A DNA stretch of 49,454 bases. Source: Terriglobia bacterium. Its GTDB lineage: Bacteria > Acidobacteriota > Terriglobia > JAIQFV01. Position 1 is the first letter of the stretch. Every line of letters begins with the position of its first letter. Made by a program: the position numbers and the translations under genes. A model generated the notes under the pieces. The model did not search any database, was not told where the DNA came from, and saw only the letters and a program-made list of their open reading frames with translations. The stretch lies in assembly GCA_028716525.1 (NCBI GenBank), contig JAQUPQ010000031.1, positions 1 through 49,454 on the forward strand, given 5' to 3'. Below, piece by piece: positions 17,318 through 25,358 of this stretch.

Positions 17318-17527
17318 CTACCTACCCTTTCCCGTCTTTGGCTTCTGTACCTGGGCTTGCTTGAAGATGCTGTTGAACGTTCCAGGGGCCAAATCGTCGT
17401 TCGCATGACCCGCAATCGTGACACGGCCGACTTTAGCATCGTGCTTGAAATGTCGGCGACTTCCTTTCGTAACAACTAAATACCAGCCATCTTCCACAAT
17501 CAACTTGATCACCTAACGAATTGTCAA
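17318..17527 (-). pseudogene. hicA: HicA-family toxin gene, apparently inactivated
   Basis: HicA toxins are small double-stranded-RNA-binding-fold mRNA interferases with one catalytic His in a G-S-H motif. The open frame from a GTG at 17512 encodes 64 residues (VIKLIVEDGWYLVVTKGSRR then HFKHDAKVGRVTIAGH...GTFNSIFKQAQ), clearly HicA. Two lesions are visible. The motif reads GSR: codon CGC where CAC would give the catalytic His. Just upstream, the in-frame codons are TTG ACA ATT CGT TAG GTG, so the usual N-terminus (T-I-R-E/D-V-I-K-L) is interrupted by a stop where Glu or Asp is expected. The toxin is therefore probably dead, or starts short at the GTG. The following hicB is intact. Confidence 0.72.
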
Positions 17528-17670
17528 TGGTCCCTAACCCTTGCTGTTAAAGTCGAAAGAGGGCATTGGCTGATATTCACAACTAATTTAACACCAAGAT
17601 CTGATGAGAATCTTCCCTCTGTTTATCCTTTGGCCATCCACCCATTCTTCTTCATCTTTCCAGGTTCCTC

Positions 17671-17699
17671 TTGACAGTTGTTGTCAGGATGTTTATTTT
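17671..17699 (+). promoter_or_regulatory. Sigma70-type promoter of the TetR/exporter operon
   Basis: A perfect -35 box TTGACA (17671-17676) and a -10 box TATTTT (17694-17699) are separated by 17 bp, 30 bp upstream of the tetR start. The expected transcription start (about 17706) falls inside the palindromic operator that begins at 17700, so repressor binding would block initiation directly. Confidence 0.75.
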
Positions 17700-17715
17700 G
17701 TGAACGTACGTTCAC
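17700..17715. promoter_or_regulatory. Perfect 16-bp palindromic operator for the TetR-family regulator
   Basis: GTGAACGTACGTTCAC is a perfect inverted repeat directly after the -10 box and 13 bp before the tetR start codon. Its form (TGAACG-x-CGTTCA half sites) is the kind bound by many TetR/AcrR-type repressors. The position implies autorepression of the whole exporter operon, released when the regulator binds its ligand. No second copy was found upstream of the hlyD or permease genes. Confidence 0.75.
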
Positions 17716-17728
17716 AAAGAGGCGAAGC

Positions 17729-18352
17729 GTGGCCCGCGAAAAATTAAGCACCCAAATTCGCCGTGACCAAATCCTGGACGTGGTGTTGAAATTAATTGCC
17801 ACGCGCGGGACGTGTTCACTCCGCATGACAAGAGTGGCCCGGCAAGTGGGCCTGGTGCCGTCGGCTTTATACCGGCACTTCAAGAACCGGGACGAGATTA
17901 TCGACGCCGCGATTGACCGCTTTCAAGCCATGGTGCTGGCCAATTTCCGGCTGGCCGCTCAAGAGAGCCGCAGCGCTCAAGAACGGTTGCACCTCCTGTT
18001 GAGGCGCCAGATGGAAATTATCCGGGAAAATCAAATCAACGCGCTTCCGCGAATTGTATTTTCGGAGGATCTGTATGGCAACCGCCCTCAGCGAAAGGCT
18101 AAAGTCTACCGGATGTTGAAAAACAATCTGTCCCGCCTGGAAAATTGCTTCCGAGACGGGCAGTTGCGTGGAGAATTTCGAAAGGAACTGGATCCGCGGG
18201 CGGCGGCTCGGATGTTCCTCGCGATCCTGCAGTCGTCCGCCATTTTGTGGTTCGTCAGCAACGGGACCATCGATGTCATGGGAAATGCCGAGGCGGCTTG
18301 GGTTCTGATGAAGAATGCCATGGCCGCCAGAGCGTCGAAGGCATCCCTGTAA
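17729..18352 (+). CDS. TetR/AcrR-family transcriptional repressor
   Basis: From a GTG at 17729 (ribosome-binding site AAGAGG) the protein has 207 residues. The N-terminal helix-turn-helix is clear: RRDQILDVVLKLIATRGT (about 11-28), then MTRVARQVGLVPSALYRHFKNRDEII (split; about 33-58). The C-terminal ligand-binding half ends with helices RMFLAILQSSAILWF. An upstream in-frame start at 17678 would put the operator inside the gene and has no ribosome-binding site. Gene order matches E. coli cecR(ybiH)-ybhGFSR, where a TetR protein controls an ABC exporter that affects drug sensitivity; the ligand here is unknown. Confidence 0.88.
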   Translation: MAREKLSTQIRRDQILDVVLKLIATRGTCSLRMTRVARQVGLVPSALYRHFKNRDEIIDAAIDRFQAMVLANFRLAAQESRSAQERLHLLLRRQMEIIRENQINALPRIVFSEDLYGNRPQRKAKVYRMLKNNLSRLENCFRDGQLRGEFRKELDPRAAARMFLAILQSSAILWFVSNGTIDVMGNAEAAWVLMKNAMAARASKASL

Positions 18353-18377
18353 ATTCACGATTCGTTGGGAGTGAGCG

Positions 18378-19541
18378 ATGGACAATCGAAAACGAAGATT
18401 CATCGGGATAGGCCTTGCGGGTTTGGCCGTAATCGCAGTCGTATTCTATTTTGTTCTGAGTCACACACATGCCCTCGAAACGCTTCGTGTGTCCGGCAAT
18501 ATCGAGGTGACCGATGCGGAAGTCAGTTTCAAGATTCCCGGGCGGGTCTCGGAACGGCTGGTTGATGAAGGAATGCTGGTCACGACCGGCCAAACGGTGG
18601 CCCGGCTGGAGAGCGCAGATCTGGCGGAGCAGGTGGCCGTGAGAACCGCCGAATGGCAGGCGGCACAAGCATTTCTTGAGCAAATGCTCGCCGGTTCGCG
18701 TCCTGAAGAGATCCAACAGGCGAGAGACGCGGCGGAACAAAGCGGAGCTCGACTGGAAGAATTATTGGCAGGCTCACGGACCCAGGAGATTGCCACGGCT
18801 CAAGCGAGTTTGTCTCAAGCGCGGGCGGATGCGGTTCGCGCTCATAGTGATTTTGACCGATATGCCCGTCTCTTCAAAAAGGAGAATGTCTCGGCGCAGC
18901 AATATGATGCCGCTAAAGCCGCGATGGAGATGGCGGAGGCACGCCAAAAACAGGCCGAACAGCAACTCCAGTTGGTCCAGGAAGGCCCCCGACATGAACA
19001 GATCGAACAAGCCCGAGCCGCTCTGGCACAAGCCCGAGCACACTACGCGTTGGTGAAAAAAGGTCCGCGCCGCGAAGAGATCGAACAAGCCCGAGCCCGC
19101 GCTGATGAAGCGCACCAGGCGCTGGCCATCGCACAAACACAGCTCGGCTATGCCACCCTGACGTCGCCTTTTGCCGGGGTCGTGCTTTCAAAAAATGTGG
19201 AGTCCGGAGAATTCGTCTCCCCCGGAACGCCCGTCATCACCATTGCCGACCTCAAGAACGTTTGGCTGCGGGCTTACATTAACGAATCCGATCTGGGTCG
19301 GGTGAAGCTCGGTCAACGCGTGTTTCTCACCACCGATACTTATCCGGGCAAGAAATATGAAGGGAAGATTTCCTTCATTTCGTCTCAAGCCGAATTCACC
19401 CCCAAGAATGTGCAAACGGAAAAGGAACGAGTCAAATTGGTCTACCGCATCAAGGTGGATGTGGAAAACCCCAATATGGAGCTCAAACCCGGCATGCCCG
19501 CCGACGCCGATATTGAACTGAGACCGAACGCCCGGAGTTGA
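18378..19541 (+). CDS. HlyD/YbhG-type periplasmic adaptor (membrane fusion) protein
   Basis: The 387-residue protein has one N-terminal membrane segment (about 10-28), then the split lipoyl-type domain (VSGNIEVTDAEVSFKIPGRV at about 38-57 and TLTSPFAGVVLSKNVESGEF at about 257-276) around a long alpha-helical hairpin rich in Ala/Gln/Glu (about 80-250). The hairpin holds short internal repeats: LLAGSRxxEI (twice) and a GPRxExIEQARA unit (twice). The C-terminal beta domain ends in GMPADADIEL. It probably links the inner-membrane ABC transporter to an outer-membrane channel that is not encoded here. It starts 25 bp after tetR. Confidence 0.9.
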   Translation: MDNRKRRFIGIGLAGLAVIAVVFYFVLSHTHALETLRVSGNIEVTDAEVSFKIPGRVSERLVDEGMLVTTGQTVARLESADLAEQVAVRTAEWQAAQAFLEQMLAGSRPEEIQQARDAAEQSGARLEELLAGSRTQEIATAQASLSQARADAVRAHSDFDRYARLFKKENVSAQQYDAAKAAMEMAEARQKQAEQQLQLVQEGPRHEQIEQARAALAQARAHYALVKKGPRREEIEQARARADEAHQALAIAQTQLGYATLTSPFAGVVLSKNVESGEFVSPGTPVITIADLKNVWLRAYINESDLGRVKLGQRVFLTTDTYPGKKYEGKISFISSQAEFTPKNVQTEKERVKLVYRIKVDVENPNMELKPGMPADADIELRPNARS

Positions 19542-19548
19542 AACGCCC

Positions 19549-20526
19549 ATGGAAACCATTCGAATCGAAGGATTGACGAAGAAATTCGGGGCGACGACGG
19601 CGGTCGACCATCTGCATCTGAGCATATCTGCAGGAGAGGTGTTTGGTTTGGTGGGTCCTGATGGAGCCGGAAAAACGACCACCATGCGCCTGCTCACCGC
19701 CATTTTGGAGCCTTCCTCGGGAGACGCTTGGGTGGCCGGGCATCACATCGTGAAGGAAGCCGGGGCCATCAGTGATGACATCGGCTACATGGCGCAGCGC
19801 TTCGGCCTTTATCCCGATTTGACCGTGGCCGAAAATATAACCTTTTATGCGGATATCTATGGTGTTCCTCAAAAGGGACGCGCCGAAAAAGTCGATCAGC
19901 TGTTGGGATTCAGCAATCTGCTGCCCTTCAAGAAACGCCTGGCCGGGAATCTCTCCGGTGGGATGAAACAAAAGCTGGGCTTGGCCTGTGCGCTCATCCA
20001 CACACCCAAGGTGCTGTTCCTCGACGAACCGACGAATGGCGTCGACCCGGTGTCGAGGCGCGATTTTTGGAGGATTCTCTATCATCTTCTGAGGCAGCAA
20101 GTCACCATCTTTGTGTCCACGGCCTACCTCGACGAGGCGGAACGATGCAGCCGGGTGGGATTGATTCATAAAGGGAAATTATTGGCTGTCGGAACGCCCG
20201 CGGAAGTCAAGCAACTGTCTCGCGGATCCATCCTGGAAGTTCGATGCCTCGAACCTCGCCGCGCCACGGCCTTGTTGCGGCAGGGCATGCCCGCGGCGGC
20301 CGTGGGGATGTTTGGCGATCGGGTGCATGTCGTTGCCGCTGATCCGGAACAGGCGGCTCAACAAATTGATCACACCTTGTCTGCCGCCGGGCTGGCCTTG
20401 GAAAGCCTTCACACAATCGAGCCCACGTTGGAGGATGTTTTTGTTTCTGTCCTTTCGAGAGAAGGCGGCGAAAAATTGCCTCCCCGGATGCAGCCCGGCG
20501 ATCCCTCTTCAGCGAGCCGATTATGA
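19549..20526 (+). CDS. ABC exporter ATPase, first of a pair (YbhF N-half-like)
   Basis: This 325-residue ATPase resembles the N-terminal half of E. coli YbhF. Walker A is GPDGAGKTT (about 39-47), the signature is LSGGMKQKLGLACAL, and Walker B is VLFLDEPTNGVDP. The H-loop reads VSTAYLDEAE, so the usual His is replaced by Ala, which predicts weak or no hydrolysis at that site. The C-terminal extension (about 230-325) is the extra domain of this exporter subfamily. Its stop overlaps the start of the second ATPase (ATGA), suggesting coupled translation of a heterodimer. Confidence 0.9.
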   Translation: METIRIEGLTKKFGATTAVDHLHLSISAGEVFGLVGPDGAGKTTTMRLLTAILEPSSGDAWVAGHHIVKEAGAISDDIGYMAQRFGLYPDLTVAENITFYADIYGVPQKGRAEKVDQLLGFSNLLPFKKRLAGNLSGGMKQKLGLACALIHTPKVLFLDEPTNGVDPVSRRDFWRILYHLLRQQVTIFVSTAYLDEAERCSRVGLIHKGKLLAVGTPAEVKQLSRGSILEVRCLEPRRATALLRQGMPAAAVGMFGDRVHVVAADPEQAAQQIDHTLSAAGLALESLHTIEPTLEDVFVSVLSREGGEKLPPRMQPGDPSSASRL

Positions 20527-21506
20527 AAAATTCAAGTCCGGGTGCCGATGACAAGGCCGTGGTGGTCCAAGACCTGGAAAAACGATTCGGAAATTTTGTC
20601 GCCGTCAATCGCATCAGCTTTGAAGTGCGTCGCGGGGAGATCTTTGGATTCCTGGGGCCCAACGGGGCCGGCAAGTCCACTACGATTCGAATGTTGTGCG
20701 GCATTTTGGCGCCCACCGCGGGCCGCGGGCGGGTGGCCGGATTTGATTTGCAAACTCAGACCGAAGCGATCAAGAAAAACATCGGATACATGAGCCAGCG
20801 GTTTTCCCTCTACGAGGATCTGACCGTGGAGGAGAACATTAATTTCTACGGCGGCATTTATCGCATTCCCTCTCAGAAGAAACAGGACCGCAAAGAATGG
20901 GTCATCGAAATGGCCGGTCTTCAAGAGCATCGACACACCCGTACCAGCATGCTCGCCGGCGGCTGGAAGCAGCGGCTGGCGTTGGGATGTGCCATCTTGC
21001 ATGAACCGCCCCTCCTCTTCCTGGATGAGCCGACATCGGGGGTTGATCCCATCAGCCGGCGATTGTTTTGGGATTTAATCTACGACATGGCCGGGCGCGG
21101 CGTGACCGTCTTCGTGACCACGCATTACATGGACGAGGCGGAGAATTGCGATCGGGTGGCATTAATCTACCGTGGAGAGTTGATCGCTCTGGATACGCCG
21201 GTTGTCCTCAAGACCCGGTTGATGCGAGAGCAGATCTTGGAGGTGCAGTGCGAACGTCCGCCGGACGCCTTGGGGATACTGGAGAAGGCCGCGGGAATTC
21301 AAGAGGCGGCGTTGTTTGGAAATGCGCTGCACATCGTCACGAATCAGCCCGAAACAGCCGCGGCTTCCGTCCGCGAGGCGTTAGCCCGAAACCACTTAGT
21401 GCTGCGTAGCGTGGAGAAGATTGCACCCTCGCTCGAGGATGTATTTGTTTCATTGATCGAGGAGCGGGATCGTAGGGAGAAACCTGTTCAGGAAGTGCGG
21501 GCGTGA
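20523..21506 (+). CDS. ABC exporter ATPase, second of a pair (YbhF C-half-like)
   Basis: This 327-residue ATPase resembles the C-terminal half of YbhF. Walker A is GPNGAGKST, Walker B LLFLDEPTSGVDP and the H-loop VTTHYMDEAE with its His intact. The signature is LAGGWKQRLALGCAI instead of LSGGQ, a variant common in this subfamily. With the first ATPase it should power the two ABC-2 permeases downstream. A 103-bp gap holding an inverted-repeat element separates it from the permease genes. Confidence 0.9.
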   Translation: MKNSSPGADDKAVVVQDLEKRFGNFVAVNRISFEVRRGEIFGFLGPNGAGKSTTIRMLCGILAPTAGRGRVAGFDLQTQTEAIKKNIGYMSQRFSLYEDLTVEENINFYGGIYRIPSQKKQDRKEWVIEMAGLQEHRHTRTSMLAGGWKQRLALGCAILHEPPLLFLDEPTSGVDPISRRLFWDLIYDMAGRGVTVFVTTHYMDEAENCDRVALIYRGELIALDTPVVLKTRLMREQILEVQCERPPDALGILEKAAGIQEAALFGNALHIVTNQPETAAASVREALARNHLVLRSVEKIAPSLEDVFVSLIEERDRREKPVQEVRA

Positions 21507-21511
21507 GGAGA

Positions 21512-21571
21512 GGGGACAGACACCTGGTCCTTGGATCTTTCACGGTTTTCGAGCATGAGGTGTCTGTCCCC
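21512..21571. repeat. Inverted-repeat element GGGGACAGACACCT (copy 1)
   Basis: GGGGACAGACACCT (21512-21525) and its exact reverse complement AGGTGTCTGTCCCC (21558-21571) enclose a 32-nt loop. A second element with the same arms but an unrelated loop lies at 45960-46020. It sits between the second ATPase and the first permease of the exporter operon and has no T-run directly after it (CATTTT follows). Arms of this type are widespread REP-like repeats in several bacterial phyla, as I recall; no transposase is encoded nearby. Confidence 0.8.
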
Positions 21572-21609
21572 ATTTTCCCCATTTTCCGCCATGGAGCGTT
21601 GACTCAGCC

Positions 21610-22743
21610 ATGAACTGGATGCGATTTTGGGCCGTGGGCCGCAAAGAGTTTATTCACGTTATTCGTGATCCGCAGAGCTTGATAACCTCCATTGCCATCC
21701 CGATGTTGCTGCTCACGCTGTTTGGCTACGCGTTGTCGTTGGATGTGGATCGGGTGCCGATGGTGGTGTGGGATCAAAGCCGGACACCCGCCAGCCGGGA
21801 TTTCATCGACCTGTTCAAAGGGTCCCGATACTTTTCGCTGCAGAACTATGTCGATACGTACTCGCGCTTGGAACGCGCGATTGATGGCGGGACAGCGATT
21901 GTCGGAATGGTTCTGCCGACAGATTTTTCTGAACGCTTAGGCGCCGGCCGTCCGGTATCAGTTCAGCTGATTGTCGATGGAAGCGATTCCAACACGGCGA
22001 CCATCGCGATGGGATATGCGGACGCGATTGTTCAGTCCTATTCCTTGAATGCTTCCGTCAAGCGTGTCGAACGGCTGGGTGCGCACGTGCCCAGGCCGCC
22101 GCTGGATTTTCAACCCCGCGTTTGGTTTAACGAGGATTTGCAATCGAGAAACTACATTGTGCCCGGATTGATTGCCGTCATCATGATGATCATAGCCGCC
22201 ATGTTGACCTCGCTCACGGTGGCCCGCGAATGGGAGCGCGGCACCATGGAACAGCTCCTGTCGACGCCCGTGCGCGCTCCGGAGCTGATTTTCGGAAAGC
22301 TCGTTCCTTATTTTGTGATCGGTATGGTCGATGTGGTTCTCGCGGTGCTGATGGGACAATTTCTTTTTCATGTTCCTCTTCGCGGCAGTGTCTTGCTTCT
22401 ATTCATCATGGCGGCCGTTTTCCTGGCCGGCGCTTTGTCGCTCGGCATTTTGATCAGTGTTCTGATGAAGAATCAACTGCTCGCCAGCCAGGCGGCCATG
22501 ATTTTGACGTACCTGCCTGCTTTCCTGCTGTCCGGCTTCATGTTTGCCATCGGCAACATGCCGAAGCCGCTGCAATGGCTTTCCTATTTAATTCCGGCCC
22601 GCTATTTCATCACCTTGTTGAAGGGCATTTATTTGAAAGGGACTGGAATTCGCGTCCTCGCGCCGGAGGCTTTGTTGCTGGTGGTGTTCGCGATCGTCAT
22701 GATGGTTTTGGCAAACGTTCGTTTCAAGAAGCGTCTGGAGTGA
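21610..22743 (+). CDS. ABC-2 type exporter permease (YbhS-like)
   Basis: This 377-residue membrane protein has one N-terminal segment (about 21-41), a large periplasmic domain (about 45-175; contains IVDGSDSNTATIAMGYA) and five C-terminal membrane segments (about 180-375), the ABC-2 topology. WERGTMEQLLSTPVRAPELIFGKLVPYF (broken here) is the coupling-helix region. The start context KEFIHVIRDPQSL is typical of the YbhS/YbhR family. The next gene, a paralogue, starts 2 bp after the stop; together they should form a heterodimeric channel. Confidence 0.9.
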   Translation: MNWMRFWAVGRKEFIHVIRDPQSLITSIAIPMLLLTLFGYALSLDVDRVPMVVWDQSRTPASRDFIDLFKGSRYFSLQNYVDTYSRLERAIDGGTAIVGMVLPTDFSERLGAGRPVSVQLIVDGSDSNTATIAMGYADAIVQSYSLNASVKRVERLGAHVPRPPLDFQPRVWFNEDLQSRNYIVPGLIAVIMMIIAAMLTSLTVAREWERGTMEQLLSTPVRAPELIFGKLVPYFVIGMVDVVLAVLMGQFLFHVPLRGSVLLLFIMAAVFLAGALSLGILISVLMKNQLLASQAAMILTYLPAFLLSGFMFAIGNMPKPLQWLSYLIPARYFITLLKGIYLKGTGIRVLAPEALLLVVFAIVMMVLANVRFKKRLE

Positions 22744-22745
22744 TT

Positions 22746-23876
22746 ATGTGGGAGCGCCTTCGAGAGATGCTCATCAAGGAGTTCATCCAGGTCCTTCGTG
22801 ACCCCAAGATGAAACGCATCATCTTTCTGATGCCGATCATTCAGGTTCTGGTGTTCGGTTACGCGGTAACCACGGACGTGAATCATGTTCCGACGGCTGT
22901 TTACGATCTCGATAATTCCGTTGCCAGCCGGGATTTGATCGCCCGCTTCGTTCGCTCCGGGTATTTTGACATCGTGGAGAACGTTGTGGATGCGGCTCGC
23001 GCGGAACACTTGATGGACCAGGGGCACATCAGCGTTCTTGTCCGGGTGGACCGGGGATTCGAAAATACCTTGAATGCCGGTCACTCCGCCCCGGTTCAGA
23101 TGATTGTCGACGGGACTGATTCCAACACCGCCGGGATCGTGCTTAGCTATGGGGCGAAAATCGCCAACGCCTATTCTCAACAGATTCTGGTTTCGGAAAT
23201 GAGCCGTCTGCATGGGCGGACGGCGGCCCTGCCTCAGGTCAATCTGGAGTCCCGGGCGTGGTTCAACGAGAACTTGGAGAGCCGCAATTTTTTTGTCCCC
23301 GGCGTGATTTCCTTGTTGGTCATGTTGATTACTTTGTTGCTGACGAGTATGGCAGTGGTTCGTGAAAAAGAGATCGGCACCATGGAGCAAATTATGGTGA
23401 CCCCGATTTCTCCGGCGGAATTCATTCTCGGAAAAACTCTCCCGTTCGCGGCGATCGCCTTGTTTGACGTTCTCGTCATCACCCTCATCGCCGTATTTTG
23501 GTTCAGCGTTCCGGTCCGCGGCAGTTTGGTGTTGCTGTTCTTTGCGACGACAATCTATTTGATGACGTCGCTGGGAATTGGACTGTTGATCTCGACCATC
23601 AGCCAAACGCAACAGCAAGCCATGCTGACCACGTTTCTCTTCTTTCAACCGGCCGTACTGTTATCGGGCTTCATGTTTCCCATTGCCAATATGCCGAGGG
23701 TTATTCAGTGGTTGACCTATCTGGATCCGTTGCGGTATTTCCTGGTCATTCTTCGCGGCCTCTTCTTGAAGGGAATCGGCGTCCGCATTTTGTGGCCCCA
23801 GATGCTGGCGCTGGGCGTGATGGGAATTTCTACTTTATGGCTGGCTTCCAAACGATTTAAAAAGACGATGGTGTGA
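22746..23876 (+). CDS. ABC-2 type exporter permease (YbhR-like)
   Basis: The reading frame extends upstream inside the previous gene, but the true start is the ATG at 22746, giving 376 residues beginning MWERLREMLIKEFIQVLRDP. Topology and motifs mirror the previous permease: one N-terminal membrane segment, a periplasmic domain with IVDGTDSNTAGIVLSYG, then five membrane segments. The coupling region is REKEIGTMEQIMVTPI. The two permeases share clear similarity along their length, indicating an old duplication. It is the last gene of the operon. Confidence 0.9.
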   Translation: MWERLREMLIKEFIQVLRDPKMKRIIFLMPIIQVLVFGYAVTTDVNHVPTAVYDLDNSVASRDLIARFVRSGYFDIVENVVDAARAEHLMDQGHISVLVRVDRGFENTLNAGHSAPVQMIVDGTDSNTAGIVLSYGAKIANAYSQQILVSEMSRLHGRTAALPQVNLESRAWFNENLESRNFFVPGVISLLVMLITLLLTSMAVVREKEIGTMEQIMVTPISPAEFILGKTLPFAAIALFDVLVITLIAVFWFSVPVRGSLVLLFFATTIYLMTSLGIGLLISTISQTQQQAMLTTFLFFQPAVLLSGFMFPIANMPRVIQWLTYLDPLRYFLVILRGLFLKGIGVRILWPQMLALGVMGISTLWLASKRFKKTMV

Positions 23877-23964
23877 GGCCCGGCTGGAGCGAAAGACAAC
23901 AGAGCTGGGTTGTCCACCCGCCGGCGCGGTGGCATTTCAGTGCGCGGGTTTGAGGATGACGCGT

Positions 23965-24738
23965 TTACTTTATGGCCTCCTCAATAGCTTTCTCCGCCAA
24001 CGGGGCCATGAGTTTGTAACCTTCCTTGTTGGGATGCAACCCGTCCTTTGAAAAATTCCGGCCGAACATTCCCTGATCGTCCACCAGAGCCGAATGATAA
24101 TCAACGTACCCGAATCCCTTCTCGGCAGCAAAACTCTTGAGCCATTGATTTAATTTCGCAATGTCCTCAGGAGGATGATCCAGAGTCATTTTTAATCGAC
24201 CGTAATCGCTGACCGGCAGCAGTGAGCACAAGATCACCTTGATGTGGTGCGAGGCCGCTATTTCCGTGATGGCGCGGAAGTTGTCTTGAATCATACCCAG
24301 TGTGACGGGTCCGGTATTCCGGGCGATGTCATTGGTGCCAGCCAGAAGAATCATCACCGCGGGTTTCAGTTTGATCACATCGGGATACATTCGGACGAGT
24401 ATCTGCGGGGTGGTTTGTCCGCTGATCCCACGGTTGACATAGGATTTCCCGGGAAAGAATTTTGCCAACGGCCAGAAATCCGTGATGGAATCACCCATAA
24501 AGACCACCCGGTTGTCCGGGACCGGCTGCGCGAGAAGGCGTTGGTCGTCTGCATAGTAGCGACCCAGTGATGCCCAGTCTTGAAGCTGTTCGGCTAACCG
24601 TTGGGCATAAATGCCAGATCCTGCTCCGCCGATTCCTTCTTTGGGATGAAATTCATCAAGCAATTGGGATAATGAAATCGAGCACAATCCCAAGGCCAGC
24701 ACCGTTGCCATAGAAAGATTTTTGATTGATCTGCGCAT
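23965..24738 (-). CDS. Secreted SGNH/GDSL-family hydrolase
   Basis: SGNH hydrolases cleave ester bonds of lipids or carbohydrates. The ATG at 24738, preceded by GAGGA, gives 257 residues with a signal peptide (MRRSIKNLSMATVLALGLCS). Block I is VVFMGDSITDFWP with the nucleophile Ser, block II has the oxyanion Gly in NRGISGQTT, block III is LLAGTNDI with the Asn, and block V is DGLHPNKEGY with catalytic Asp and His. The mature N-terminus (ASLGRYYADDQRLL) matches the platelet-activating-factor acetylhydrolase-like/rhamnogalacturonan-esterase-like group. The substrate is not predictable; a secreted carbohydrate or lipid esterase is likely. It is convergent with the exporter operon. Confidence 0.85.
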   Translation of the reverse strand: MRRSIKNLSMATVLALGLCSISLSQLLDEFHPKEGIGGAGSGIYAQRLAEQLQDWASLGRYYADDQRLLAQPVPDNRVVFMGDSITDFWPLAKFFPGKSYVNRGISGQTTPQILVRMYPDVIKLKPAVMILLAGTNDIARNTGPVTLGMIQDNFRAITEIAASHHIKVILCSLLPVSDYGRLKMTLDHPPEDIAKLNQWLKSFAAEKGFGYVDYHSALVDDQGMFGRNFSKDGLHPNKEGYKLMAPLAEKAIEEAIK

Positions 24739-24919
24739 GGCGTTTTTCCTCGTCTCATTTTTCATGTTGAAATTCGCCGAGTAAGTTCGGCAGGCCAACA
24801 ACTCTTGATTGATCTCTGTCAGCTCACGGGTTTCAATGTCGGCACTTTCCGATGATGGTGAATTTGAAGAAACCAATCGCTCATGCCGCGCGGTCGCACC
24901 CAGGAGCATGATAATTCGC

Positions 24920-25035
24920 TGAGGCGTTCCACCTCAAGCCCGATAGGGCGAAAGTCCCCCCTGGGGGATAGCCCCGGACGCCAGTCCGGGGTGGGCAGCA
25001 GAAAAACCAGTATCAGTCCCCCTTGGGGGACGGCA
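24920..25035. repeat. Composite palindromic repeat cluster
   Basis: This stretch holds several short hairpins back to back: TCCCCCCTGGGGGA near 24953, CCCCGGAC-gcca-GTCCGGGG (24972-24991, preceded by GATAGC, a variant of the GGTAGC head) and GTCCCCC-tt-GGGGGAC near 25016. The same kinds of module recur in the island at 31857-32460. The rest of the gap up to 25358 has no gene that I can support. Confidence 0.65.
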
Positions 25036-25358
25036 GATCTTTAGCCCGACACCTTCCGCGGCCCGGGTAAGAAATCGAGCGGTGAAATAAGTCCCGTTTC
25101 CGAAGGGCGGCAAAGAGATGTTTTTCGAATCCGCAGTAGGCTGATATCATCTCCTTCTGAAGTTCTGTCTGATTCTGTAACGCCAAAATCTTGCGGGGCG
25201 TCTTGCGAAAATGCAGGCGTCCCAGATTACGCCCAAAGAAGTCGTTCCTTTTCTCTCCGGTGGCAGGCCATAAGACTCCAAGCGATGATGCCATCACTCC
25301 GAAAGTTGCACAACCACTGAGATAGTGTTTCACACATTTCCGATAACAGGGGGTAGCC

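Noticed and set aside
22230-22745. Long N-terminal extension of the second permease
   Set aside because: The extension overlaps the first permease in another frame; the conserved family start is the ATG at 22746.
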